Of a stretch of 64,000 nucleotides of DNA, positions 1 through 7,806 are shown one piece after another. A model generated the notes under the pieces. That model had not been told where the DNA came from. It saw nothing but the letters and a program-made list of their open reading frames with translations, and searched no databases. The translations under genes were made by a program, and so were the position numbers. Within the stretch, counting starts at the first letter, position 1. Each line of letters opens with the position of its first letter. Source of the DNA: Clostridia bacterium (GTDB lineage: Bacteria > Bacillota > Clostridia > Oscillospirales > Acutalibacteraceae); contig JAFRQM010000005.1 of NCBI GenBank assembly GCA_017428625.1, forward strand, positions 106,217 through 170,216, written 5' to 3'.

Positions 1-719
1 CCTACCATGCTTGCCGCAACGCCGGGGATGTTGTCATTGACAACGCCGGGAAGAACAACATTGAACGCCTTGGGAGCGTGGCCCTGACCGTGCTGGATGT
101 TTGCCGATTTGCCGTCGGGAACGGTTGTGATTGTGATTGTGTATTTGCCGTCAGCCTCTGTGCAGGTTGCTGTCTGAACATCAGCCGCCGTGAGTTTGGA
201 AGCGTAGCTTTCGTTCTCTACGGGGTAAACGTTTTTAATCTGCGAACCGGTGAAGGTTTCGGAGCCCTTGCTGTTCTTTGAGAGTTGGTCGCCGAGGAAT
301 TTGTCCGCGCCGCCCAAAAGGCGGAGAATGCCGCTCAGAGCGGAGGGAAGTGTGGTTGAGCCCGCGAGTGAAATCTTGGAGTAGTTGCGGGTTGCCGATT
401 TGGCGTTTGTTTTAACGCCGTTTACCGCGGTGTTGAAGTATTCAACGATTTCTTCTTTGGTTTCGGGCTTTTTCGCTGCTTCGGTGGTTTCTTCTTCGGT
501 GGTTTCTTCTGTTGATTCTTCAACCGTTGTGCTTTCGTCAACCGCGGTTGATTCGGCGGCTTCGGTGCTCTCTGCGGGAGCTTCGGTGCTTTCTTCCGCA
601 GTATTGTCAGCCACGGTGATTACATCGGATGTGAGTTCTTCGCCGCCTTTGTCGGCGCCGCAGGCAGCCGTGCAGAGCACAAGAGAAAGCGCAAGCAGTA
701 AAGCAAAAATCTTTTTCAT
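1..719 (-). CDS. Secreted lipoprotein of unknown function (3' end outside window)
   Basis: The gene starts at 719 and runs off the left edge, leaving about 239 codons. The product begins MKKIFALLLALSLVLCTAACG, a typical lipoprotein signal with lipobox TAAC, so it should be anchored on the outer face of the membrane. Next comes a low-complexity linker rich in Glu, Ser and Thr (about residues 25-75, repeats such as EESTE and AAEST). A globular part follows, starting near EEIVEYFNTAVNGVKTNA. I do not recognise the domain. It has its own sigma-A-type promoter at 789-817 and is divergent from the phage-type cassette. Codon use matches the other host genes. Confidence 0.8.
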   Translation of the reverse strand, partial: MKKIFALLLALSLVLCTAACGADKGGEELTSDVITVADNTAEESTEAPAESTEAAESTAVDESTTVEESTEETTEEETTEAAKKPETKEEIVEYFNTAVNGVKTNAKSATRNYSKISLAGSTTLPSALSGILRLLGGADKFLGDQLSKNSKGSETFTGSQIKNVYPVENESYASKLTAADVQTATCTEADGKYTITITTVPDGKSANIQHGQGHAPKAFNVVLPGVVNDNIPGVAASMV

Positions 720-788
720 TATGTTTTCCTCCTGATTGGGAATTGATTTTTGGGAGGGCTTAAAGCGCCCATTTCCCGATTATAAACA

Positions 789-817
789 AGTATAAAATAT
801 TTTTACTGAATTTTCAA
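789..817 (-). promoter_or_regulatory. Sigma-A promoter of the lipoprotein gene
   Basis: On the minus strand TTGAAA (812-817) and TATACT (789-794) are separated by 17 bases, about 70 bases upstream of the lipoprotein start. Confidence 0.65.
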
Positions 818-1000
818 GGGGGATGAAAATTTTTTTGCGCCGGTTTCGCGGGCTCAAATGGGGCTGAAAAATTTTTTTCGCGAAAACGGCAAAAATTGAC
901 ATAAACAGGTCAAGAAAAACGGCGTTTCACGGTATGGGTGAGAGCGGATACGGTCCGCGCACTGCCCGCGGACACGGAAAGCGGGCGGAAAGGAGAAAAA

Positions 1001-1483
1001 ATGACCAAAAAAGAAACTCTGTTCGCCGCTCTTTACGCAAGAACGAGAGACGCGCGCGCTTCGGCGGCTCTGGCGGGTTTCGCGGCGCCCGCTCTCACGG
1101 CGCACCGTCTTTTGTGCAGGGATGAGATTCTCCGGGAGATAAGGCGCGAAATCTCCTCGGCGTCTCCTCTGCCCGGCGAGGCGGTTCAGGGCTACAGGCG
1201 CCTGTCGTTCGGCGGCGCGGCAGACGCGGTAAAGCTGCTGAAAAACTGGGAGAATCTTACACAGGACGATATTGAAAAACTCGACCTTTTCAATGTTTCC
1301 GAAATAAAACTCCCGAAAAACGGCGGAATCGAAATAAGGTTTTTCGACCGCCTGAAAGCCCTTGAAAAACTTGAAAACGCCCGCGCGGCGGAGGATGAGC
1401 CGGGCGCCGCGCTGCTCAGCGCTCTGCGTGAGGGCGCCGAAAACCTCGGAGGTGAGAGCGGTGAAACGCAAGGGGAGGTTTAA
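1001..1483 (+). CDS. Phage terminase small subunit-like protein
   Basis: A 160-residue protein opening MTKKETLFAALYARTRDARASAALAGF, the helix-turn-helix-like start seen in terminase small subunits (Terminase_2/XtmA-type), which recognise viral DNA for packaging. The ATG at 1001 follows GGAAAGGAG. The in-frame codon at 938 has no ribosome site and is not used here. The 3' end overlaps the large-subunit gene by 23 bases, as is usual for this pair. The middle and C-terminal parts are charged and helical. It is the first gene of a tightly packed nine-gene head cassette. The function is inferred from the N-terminal pattern and from position; alone the sequence would only support a moderate call. 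Confidence 0.75.
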   Translation: MTKKETLFAALYARTRDARASAALAGFAAPALTAHRLLCRDEILREIRREISSASPLPGEAVQGYRRLSFGGAADAVKLLKNWENLTQDDIEKLDLFNVSEIKLPKNGGIEIRFFDRLKALEKLENARAAEDEPGAALLSALREGAENLGGESGETQGEV

Positions 1484-2720
1484 GCCTTTTTCAAAAAAGC
1501 AGATGCAGGTTTTCTGCTGGTGGCACGAAAGCAGCGCGCACCGCGACTGCGACGCGATAATCTGCGACGGCGCCGTGCGCAGCGGAAAAACCTTCTGCCT
1601 GTGCCTTTCGTTCTGCATCTGGGCGACGCTTCGCAAAGATGACTGCGACTTTGCGCTGTGCGGCAAAACAATCGCCTCTCTGCGGCGCAATATTGTAACC
1701 CCCGTGCTGCCCGTTCTGCGCGAACTCGGTTTCGGCGTTCACGAGCGGCTGACTAAAAACACCGTTGAAATCAGCGGTTTCGGGCACAAAAACAGGTTTT
1801 ATCTTTTCGGCGGCAGAGATGAGAGTTCCGCCGCGCTCATTCAGGGCATGACTCTGTGCGGAGTTCTGCTTGACGAGGTCGCGCTTATGCCCCGCTCCTT
1901 TGTCGAGCAGGCTCTCGCGAGGTGTTCCGTTGACGGCTCAAAAATCTGGTTCAGCTGCAACCCCGACCACCCTTCGCACTGGTTTTATGAGGAGTGGATA
2001 AAAAAGGCGAAAGAGAAAAACTGCCTCTATATTCATTTCACAATGGATGACAACCCGGCGTTGAGCCCCGAAATCATAAACCGCTACAAAAACCTTTACA
2101 GCGGAGTGTTTTACGAGCGTTTTGTAGAGGGCAGGTGGACCGCGGTTCACGGCGCGGTTTACCCGATGTTTGACGCGAAAAAACACATAAGAGAGCCCGA
2201 CGGCGAAATAACAAGGCGCTTTATCTCCTGCGATTACGGCACGGTAAACCCGTCATCTTTCGGGCTTTGGGGCGAGTGCGGCGGCAGATGGTTCCGCCTG
2301 CGCGAATACTATTTTGACTCAAAGGCGCAGGGGTATTCGCGCACGGACGAGGAGCATTACGCCGCCCTGAAAGAACTCGCGGGCGGGCAGGCGGTCGAGG
2401 CGGTGACGGTTGACCCGAGCGCCGCGAGTTTTATTGAGTGCATAAGGCGGCACGGCGAATTCCGTGTAATCCCCGCGGACAACGACGTGCTGGGCGGAAT
2501 ACGCATAACGGGCGATATGTTAAGGGAGGGCAAGCTGTTTTTCAGCCCCGCCTGCAAAGACATAATACGCGAGTTCGGGCTTTATCACTGGGAAAACAAC
2601 GCCTCAAAAGACACGGTCTGCAAAAAGAACGACCACGCCATGGACGACATGCGCTATTTTGTCAAAACCGTGCTGCGCGCAGACGAGACTTTCTTTGCGC
2701 AGGCACCCGAAAGGAGGTGA
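1461..2720 (+). CDS. Phage terminase large subunit (PBSX/XtmB-like)
   Basis: The DNA-packaging motor: an ATPase that pumps DNA into proheads and a nuclease that cuts it. The GTG start at 1461 is chosen because GGAGGT lies six bases upstream; the upstream in-frame ATG at 1362 lies deep inside the small-subunit gene. The product has 419 residues. Visible motifs are Walker A GAVRSGKT (37-44), Walker B GVLLDE (134-139), a coupling motif SCNPD (165-169), and an RNase H-like nuclease with acidic residues in ISCDYG (D258), VTVDPS (D318) and AMDDM (D395/D396). All key residues are present, so the protein should be active. It belongs to the terminase_3/terminase_6C group. Confidence 0.93.
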   Translation: MKRKGRFKPFSKKQMQVFCWWHESSAHRDCDAIICDGAVRSGKTFCLCLSFCIWATLRKDDCDFALCGKTIASLRRNIVTPVLPVLRELGFGVHERLTKNTVEISGFGHKNRFYLFGGRDESSAALIQGMTLCGVLLDEVALMPRSFVEQALARCSVDGSKIWFSCNPDHPSHWFYEEWIKKAKEKNCLYIHFTMDDNPALSPEIINRYKNLYSGVFYERFVEGRWTAVHGAVYPMFDAKKHIREPDGEITRRFISCDYGTVNPSSFGLWGECGGRWFRLREYYFDSKAQGYSRTDEEHYAALKELAGGQAVEAVTVDPSAASFIECIRRHGEFRVIPADNDVLGGIRITGDMLREGKLFFSPACKDIIREFGLYHWENNASKDTVCKKNDHAMDDMRYFVKTVLRADETFFAQAPERR

Positions 2721-2724
2721 AAAA

Positions 2725-3888
2725 ATGGCGTTGAGAAAAAAACCGCGGACGCAGACGGCGTCCGCCGTGCAGATTTCGCCGCCTAAAAGCGGTATTTTCG
2801 GAATAACGGAGCAGTATGTTCCGTTTTCGTGCAGGCAATCAAAACTTTATTACGCCCTGCGCGAGGCGGTGCCCGTAATTGACGCGGCTGTGTTCAAACT
2901 TGTGCGTCTGACGGGCGGGTTTCACATTGAGTGCGCAAATCCGTATTCGCAAAAGATGATTGACTCCTTTGTGAAAACCGTTGATGTCGGCGGCACGCAG
3001 ACGGGGCTGGAGGCGTTTGTTTCATCTTATTTTGAGCAGCTTCTCACCTGCGGCACGGCGGCGGGCGAAATACTGACAGACTCTTCGGGCGTTGCGCGTT
3101 CGCTTCTGATTGCCCCGCTTGAAAACCTTGAACTCGCGCGCGGCAAAAACGGCGCGGGAGTTGAAATTCTCACCCTCGCGTCAGGCACGCCGGAACCAGT
3201 CGGGCGTCCGGATTTATGCCTGCTGAGCGTGCTTAACCCCGAGCCGGGCAGTCTTTACGGCTCCTCGCTTTTGAAAGGTATGCCTTTTGTAAGCGGTATT
3301 CTGATGAAGATTTTTGAGAGCACGGGCATAAACTGGGAGCGCGCGGGCAACATAAGGTTTGCCGTGACCTACAAGCCCGGCAGCGACTCTGTTGACAGGG
3401 CCTACGCGGGCGAGAGGGCGAAGCAGATGGCTGAGGCGTGGAGCAAAGCCATGCGCCCCGGAGAGGTCAGGGATTTTGTATGCGCGGGCGATGTGAAGAT
3501 AAAAGTCATAGGCGCTGAATCCGCCATACCGGACAGCGAAATTCCCGTGAGGCAGATGCTTGAACAGATAGTCGCGAAAACGGGAATACCGCCGTTTATG
3601 CTCGGGCTTGCATGGTCCTCAACCGAGAGAATGTCGCAGCAGCAGGCAGACGCGCTGACGAGCGAACTTGAGGCTTACAGGCGCATACTGACGCCTGTTA
3701 TTGAGAAAATCTGCCGCGTTTATCTGAGAAGCCTCGGCTGCGGCGATGAAATTGAGGTGGTATGGAACGATATCACCATGCAGGACGAGGTGGCGCTCAG
3801 CGAGGCGGAACTTAACCGCGCGAAAGCGGAAAAAATAAGGAGGGATACGGAAAATGAACAAATCGATTCCCGACGAAAGGGAACTTGA
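2725..3888 (+). CDS. Phage portal protein
   Basis: A 387-residue portal, the dodecameric ring at the capsid vertex through which DNA enters. The ATG at 2725 follows AAAGGAGGT and lies four bases after the terminase stop. The C-terminal half holds the pattern KTGIPPFMLGLAWSSTERMS followed by a long helical segment QQADALTSELEAYRR, characteristic of HK97/SPP1-type portals near the clip and crown region. The gene is intact. Its end overlaps the protease gene by 35 bases. The order large terminase, portal, protease, capsid is the canonical head-module order. Confidence 0.92.
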   Translation: MALRKKPRTQTASAVQISPPKSGIFGITEQYVPFSCRQSKLYYALREAVPVIDAAVFKLVRLTGGFHIECANPYSQKMIDSFVKTVDVGGTQTGLEAFVSSYFEQLLTCGTAAGEILTDSSGVARSLLIAPLENLELARGKNGAGVEILTLASGTPEPVGRPDLCLLSVLNPEPGSLYGSSLLKGMPFVSGILMKIFESTGINWERAGNIRFAVTYKPGSDSVDRAYAGERAKQMAEAWSKAMRPGEVRDFVCAGDVKIKVIGAESAIPDSEIPVRQMLEQIVAKTGIPPFMLGLAWSSTERMSQQQADALTSELEAYRRILTPVIEKICRVYLRSLGCGDEIEVVWNDITMQDEVALSEAELNRAKAEKIRRDTENEQIDSRRKGT

Positions 3889-4759
3889 ACTTATCAACAA
3901 ATACACAGTGTCGCCGGTGAAGGCGGAGGATATATACAAATTCTCGGTGGTGCTGTGCGATAACGAGATTGACCGTGACTGCGAGCGTTTCGACACGGGC
4001 GCGCTGCGTGAAACAGCCGAGCTTTTTAAAGGCAGAACGGGTATTTCGGACCACTCGGGCAGCGCGAAGGATCAGAGCGCGAGAATATATGACACGGAGG
4101 TTGTTATCGACGCCGGCAGGGTAACCTCCGCGGGCGAGCCCTACACCTACGTAAAAGCTTATGCCTATATGCCGAGAACGGAGAAAAACGCCTCGCTCAT
4201 CAGAGAAATCGAGACGGGAATACGCAAAGAAACAAGCGTGGGGCTTTCGGTAAAAAGCAAAATCTGCTCCGTGTGCGGCGAAGATATAAGAAACTGCAAC
4301 CACATAAAGGGAAGATTCTATGACGGCAAACTCTGCCACGCCGTGCTTACACAGCCCGACGACGCCTACGAGTGGAGTTTTGTAGCCGTTCCCGCACAGA
4401 AGGCGGCCGGCGTCACAAAATCATTTGACGCTCAGGGCGTTATCAAAAAATACAGCGCGGGCGGCGCCGTTACGGAAAAAGAAAAAACCGCCCTTTCGGC
4501 GGATATCGGCGGGCTTCTGCGCCTCGCGGCGCAGGGTGAGGAATACCGTCTTTCGCTTGTGCGCGAAGGGGTTAAAAAATGCTGCGGTCTTTTTCCGTCG
4601 GTTGAAAGTTCCTTATTTGAGGAACTGCTTGAAAACGCGGGCGTGAGCAAACTGCTCAGGCTCAACGCCGCTCTCGGCGCAGCGGATGAAATCTCCGCAC
4701 CGCAGTTCGCGGCAAGAGAGAACAAAGATATGAAATCCAACAGCGAATTCAAAATATAA
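3854..4759 (+). CDS. Prohead (capsid maturation) protease with cysteine-rich insert
   Basis: A 301-residue protein between portal and capsid genes. The arrangement fits a caudovirus prohead serine protease: candidate catalytic His67 in GISDHSG, Ser128 in KETSVGLSV, and an acidic residue in YEWSFVAVPA (about 173). A cysteine cluster at C138, C141, C148, H150 and C161 (CSVCGED, NCNH, KLCHAV) could bind a metal; I know similar inserts in some Firmicutes phage proteases, but its role is unknown. The C-terminal third (about 200-301) is charged and helical and may act as a fused scaffold. The ATG at 3854 follows AAGGAGG. Confidence 0.82.
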   Translation: MNKSIPDERELELINKYTVSPVKAEDIYKFSVVLCDNEIDRDCERFDTGALRETAELFKGRTGISDHSGSAKDQSARIYDTEVVIDAGRVTSAGEPYTYVKAYAYMPRTEKNASLIREIETGIRKETSVGLSVKSKICSVCGEDIRNCNHIKGRFYDGKLCHAVLTQPDDAYEWSFVAVPAQKAAGVTKSFDAQGVIKKYSAGGAVTEKEKTALSADIGGLLRLAAQGEEYRLSLVREGVKKCCGLFPSVESSLFEELLENAGVSKLLRLNAALGAADEISAPQFAARENKDMKSNSEFKI

Positions 4760-4770
4760 GGAGGAAAAAT

Positions 4771-5112
4771 ATGGCTTATTCATTTGAAGGATTCAACGAA
4801 GGCGTGCTCACCTTTTTGTGTGATGATAACATTCCTTCGGGCGCGCCTGTAAAGATGAGCGGCAGCGAAACGGTTGAGGCGTGCGGCAGCGGCGACTGCT
4901 TTTGCGGAGTTGCCCTGACCTGCAGAAACGGCTCGGCGGGTGTTGCCGTGCTCGGAGCGGTCACCCTGCCTTACAGCGGCACGGCTCCCTCTGCCGGCTA
5001 TGTAAAACTCGCGGCAGACGGCGAGGGCGGAGTTACAGCCTCCGACAGCGGCAGGGAGTATCTCGCCCTTGCCGTTGACACGGCGGCGGGCGCGGTAACA
5101 ATCATACTTTAA
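4771..5112 (+). CDS. Small capsid decoration-like protein
   Basis: A 113-residue protein rich in Gly, Ala, Val and Ser with a predicted all-beta pattern, directly upstream of the major capsid gene and behind AAGGAGG. Position, size and composition match capsid decoration or head-stabilising proteins (DUF2190/gpD-like), such as the run SGAPVKMSGSETVEACGSG and the repeated beta strands. No catalytic motif is visible. It could also be a head-fibre-like protein. The assignment rests mainly on context. Confidence 0.6.
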   Translation: MAYSFEGFNEGVLTFLCDDNIPSGAPVKMSGSETVEACGSGDCFCGVALTCRNGSAGVAVLGAVTLPYSGTAPSAGYVKLAADGEGGVTASDSGREYLALAVDTAAGAVTIIL

Positions 5113-5123
5113 GGAGGTTTTTT

Positions 5124-6125
5124 ATGAACTACGACAACATAAAACTCGAAAAAGGGCTTTACTGCGGCGGCGCTCTCACATCCGCGCTTGAGAAAGAGGA
5201 CCCTTCCGCGCAGTATAAGGGCACGGCGCTTGAGGGGCTTGACGCATACGAGCGCCAGCTCAAAAGGTTTGACATAAGGGTCAGCGGAGCGGGCAGCGAC
5301 ACGGTTGAGAAGTTTTTCAGAACAAGCGACAGCGCGGTTCTTTTCCCCGAATATGTGGCGCGCGCCGTGCGTCAGGGTATGGAGCAGGCGGACCTTCTGC
5401 CCCGTATTGTTGCCACAACCACGGTTATTGACTCTGCGGATTACCGCACAATAACCTCCGACCCCGATGAGGACAAAAAGGAACTCAAGCCCGTGGCGGA
5501 GGGCGCGTTTATTCCCGAAACAAGGGTGAGCGTCAAGAGCAACCTCGTCTCTCTCAACAAAAGGGGCAGAATGCTTACCGCCTCCTATGAGGCGATACGC
5601 CGTCAGAGGCTTGACCTTTTCACCGTCACTCTCAGGCAGATAGGCGCCTATATTGCCCGTTCACAGTTTAAAGACGCGGTAAACGTGCTGATAAACGGCG
5701 ACGGCAACAGCAACCCGGCTTCCGTAACAAACACGGCTTCGGCAGGCACTCTTGCCTACACCGACCTTACGGCTTTCTGGAATGCCTTTGACCCATACTC
5801 GCTTGATACCCTGCTTGTTTCGCCCGACATTATGCAGAGCGTGCTCGGTATGAGCGAATTCCGCGACGCGGCGGCGGGTCTCAACTTCCACGCGACGGGC
5901 AAAATGATTACTCCCATGGGCGCTTCGCTCATTAAGGCGGGTTGTGTGCCCTCCGGCTCTCTCATAGGCATTGACTCTTCCTGCGCGCTCGAAATGGTCA
6001 AATGCGGCGACATCACCACCGAGTATGACAAACTTATTGACCGTCAGCTTGAAAGAGCGGCCGTGACCTGCACGGCGGGTTTTGCCAAAATCTTCGACAG
6101 TGCGTCGAAGGTTCTCAGCGTGTGA
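5124..6125 (+). CDS. Major capsid protein, HK97 fold
   Basis: A 333-residue protein after GGAGGTT. The N-terminal arm is helical and the core contains the HK97-type signatures FPEYVARAVRQGMEQADLLPRI, a long spine helix around TASYEAIRRQRLDLFTVTL, and a P-domain with LDTLLVSPDIMQSVLG. The C-terminal part ends VTCTAGFAKIFDSASKVLSV. There is no long N-terminal delta/scaffold domain, consistent with scaffolding function lying in the upstream protease gene. The gene is intact, and a connector gene begins two bases after its stop codon. Confidence 0.88.
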   Translation: MNYDNIKLEKGLYCGGALTSALEKEDPSAQYKGTALEGLDAYERQLKRFDIRVSGAGSDTVEKFFRTSDSAVLFPEYVARAVRQGMEQADLLPRIVATTTVIDSADYRTITSDPDEDKKELKPVAEGAFIPETRVSVKSNLVSLNKRGRMLTASYEAIRRQRLDLFTVTLRQIGAYIARSQFKDAVNVLINGDGNSNPASVTNTASAGTLAYTDLTAFWNAFDPYSLDTLLVSPDIMQSVLGMSEFRDAAAGLNFHATGKMITPMGASLIKAGCVPSGSLIGIDSSCALEMVKCGDITTEYDKLIDRQLERAAVTCTAGFAKIFDSASKVLSV

Positions 6126-6126
6126 T

Positions 6127-6495
6127 ATGATTGACTGCTGGAAAACGGCGGACGCATACAGGCGCAACTACGGCGCGCCCGCTGTTGAAAACGGTGAGTT
6201 CGCCGCCCTGTGCCGCGCCGCCTGCGATGAAATAAGCCCCCTCGTGCGCGAGGGGGCAGACCCGGACGACATAAGGCTTCTCAACCTCGCCGCCGCGACG
6301 GCGCGCTGTGTTCTGACGGAAAGAGAGGCGGCGCATGAAGGCTCCGCCGTTTCTTTCAGGGCGGGCGATGTTGCCGTAAGCACCGACTTTGCCGCCGTGA
6401 TAAAACGCGCGCAGGAAGACAGAAAGCGGCGTTTTGAATCGGCTCTGCCCCTTCTTAAAGACAGCGGATTCTGTTTTACGCAGGTGAAAATATGA
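6127..6495 (+). CDS. Head-tail connector-like protein
   Basis: A 122-residue mainly helical protein beginning MIDCWKTADAYRRNYG. Size, position right after the capsid gene and helical character fit gp6/gp15-type connector proteins that sit under the portal. The start at 6127 is two bases past the capsid stop, implying translational coupling because there is no clear separate ribosome site. It overlaps the next gene by ATGA. The family call is inferred from gene order. Confidence 0.6.
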   Translation: MIDCWKTADAYRRNYGAPAVENGEFAALCRAACDEISPLVREGADPDDIRLLNLAAATARCVLTEREAAHEGSAVSFRAGDVAVSTDFAAVIKRAQEDRKRRFESALPLLKDSGFCFTQVKI

Positions 6496-6833
6496 ATATT
6501 GCAAAATACATTCAGGATTACGGCAGGCAGGCGGACCTTGTTTCGCCGTCGGGCGCTGTGAGCGAAAACAGGGCGTTTATAAGCCCTCTGCGTTATAAGA
6601 ATAAAATGTATCTGAGCGGAGTTTACACCGATATCGGCTTCAACAGCGAAGGGCACTGCCTTTATATCGGCGCTCCCGGCTGCGACCTGACAGCCGCCCC
6701 CGCAGGCGCTTATATTCTTGCCGACGGGATAAAATACAGAATCGACCGCGCGGAAAAGGTTTACGCAAAGGATGAGGTCTTTTATATCTGGGCAATAATA
6801 AGAGTGATGATTGAGGAGGATGAAAATGAGTGA
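6492..6833 (+). CDS. Head-tail adaptor (stopper)-like protein
   Basis: A 113-residue protein, MNIAKYIQDYGRQADLV at the start, with a beta-rich body (KMYLSGVYTDIGF, ILADGIKYRIDRAEKVY) that resembles head-closure or head-tail joining proteins such as gp16/HK97 gp7-type stoppers. It overlaps the preceding and following genes by a few bases, showing a strictly coupled operon. Recognition is by position and beta-barrel-like pattern only. Confidence 0.6.
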   Translation: MNIAKYIQDYGRQADLVSPSGAVSENRAFISPLRYKNKMYLSGVYTDIGFNSEGHCLYIGAPGCDLTAAPAGAYILADGIKYRIDRAEKVYAKDEVFYIWAIIRVMIEEDENE

Positions 6834-7641
6834 GATAAGCGCTCTGCCGGGCGAAATAGCCCGGTGGCTCGGCAGTCAGGAGGCGCTGTCGGGAATAAGA
6901 TTCACAACCGAATACCCGGCGGGAAGAAAGAGCGTGCCGCTTACTTACACCATTGTTTCGGTAGGCATTGACAGCGTAACAATCACCGACACTTTTGTTG
7001 AAAACAATGAAGGCGTGCTTGAAAAGGACGAATATTGCCGCGACGCTCTGATAAAAATCCGCCTCGGAGTTCACGCCCCGTTTTCGGCGGGAGGCGAAGC
7101 GTGCTACGAAGCCTTTACCGATGTTATTGACACGCTGACCTTTGCCTCCGACCTCGAAATTGTTGAATCGGGCGCAGGAGGAGTAACGGCTGACCGCGAC
7201 ACAGACGCCTTTGTGCTTTTCGCGTGGATTCAGGTGCGCGCAAACCTCTGCCCCGCCGCCTCCTGCTCGGTGCGTTTCGCCTCGTTTATGAACAAGGACC
7301 TGCTGTGCGGCAGCCATATAACAGACACGGATATTCACCTGAGCGACGCGCAGATTGAATACCTGAGCGAGCCTGCCGTCACGGGCTCGTATTTCGGAAC
7401 GGGCTCGGCGGCGAGAACTTTCACAACGGGGTTTGCTCCGCGCGCGGTTTTTGTGGCGGCGCAGGGAATGCCGCCCTGCGTTTATGACGCATCAACAGAT
7501 GAAATGAGGGTTTACTCCGCCCTTGCCTGCGCTCAGGGAGACACGCCCGGGCTGAGCGTTACGGCAAACGGATTTACGCTCAATTCATCCGCCCGGCTCA
7601 ACGACGCGGGAAGAGATTATTTTTATATAGTATTTAAATGA
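6826..7641 (+). CDS. Tail-completion-like protein with fused fibre-like C-terminal domain
   Basis: A 271-residue protein starting at 6826 (ATGAGTGAG, after GAGGATG). The first 145 residues have the alternating strand/helix pattern of tail-terminator or minor structural proteins that follow the stopper gene. From about residue 170 a different domain starts (GSYFGTGSAARTF, FTTGFAPRAVFVAAQG, TANGFTLNSSARLN), which recalls beta-rich modules at the ends of tail fibres and host-recognition proteins. Such a fusion is odd for a tail-completion gene. It is the last gene of the cassette, followed by a terminator; no tape-measure, tail tube or baseplate genes follow. Confidence 0.5.
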   Translation: MSEISALPGEIARWLGSQEALSGIRFTTEYPAGRKSVPLTYTIVSVGIDSVTITDTFVENNEGVLEKDEYCRDALIKIRLGVHAPFSAGGEACYEAFTDVIDTLTFASDLEIVESGAGGVTADRDTDAFVLFAWIQVRANLCPAASCSVRFASFMNKDLLCGSHITDTDIHLSDAQIEYLSEPAVTGSYFGTGSAARTFTTGFAPRAVFVAAQGMPPCVYDASTDEMRVYSALACAQGDTPGLSVTANGFTLNSSARLNDAGRDYFYIVFK

Positions 7642-7651
7642 AATTTAAATG

Positions 7652-7685
7652 AAAACAGCGGGTGCCGTGAGGCATCCGCTGTTTT
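7652..7685. terminator. Terminator closing the phage-type cassette
   Basis: An inverted repeat AAAACAGCGGGTGCC / GGCATCCGCTGTTTT (one mismatch) with a four-base loop, 10 bases after the last cassette gene. It is symmetrical, with A and T tracts, and could stop transcription on both strands. Confidence 0.85.
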
Positions 7686-7806
7686 CAGGAGTCAGGAGTC
7701 AGGGGTCAGGAGTTGGGAGTTGTCGGCGGGCTGCGCCCGCGCCCGGTTTAAAATATATTGCCGTTTCGCCATAACCGCGTCCGGCATCCGGAATCTGAAA
7801 TCTGAA
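7686..7806. repeat. Composite heptad-repeat element 1
   Basis: Starts with 7-base units on the plus strand (TCAGGAG, TCAGGAG, TCAGGGG, TCAGGAG, TTGGGAG), then a hairpin CGGCGGGC..GCCCGCGCCCGG followed by TTTAAA, then a tail whose minus strand again reads in 7-base steps (TCAGATT, TCAGATT, CCGGATG, CCGGACG). The same layout recurs at 17591 and 20687. Confidence 0.75.

Noticed and set aside
385..735. Plus-strand serine/valine-rich frame opposite the first lipoprotein gene
   Set aside because: It is the antisense of the Glu/Ser/Thr linker of the minus-strand lipoprotein, without a ribosome site.
896..901. TTGACA upstream of the terminase genes as a promoter
   Set aside because: No -10 element is found at 16-18 bases; the sequence there is GC-rich, so I did not call a promoter for the cassette.
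720..7806. Prophage attachment repeats flanking the capsid cassette
   Set aside because: No convincing direct repeat, tRNA gene or integrase was seen on either side; integration boundaries cannot be supported.
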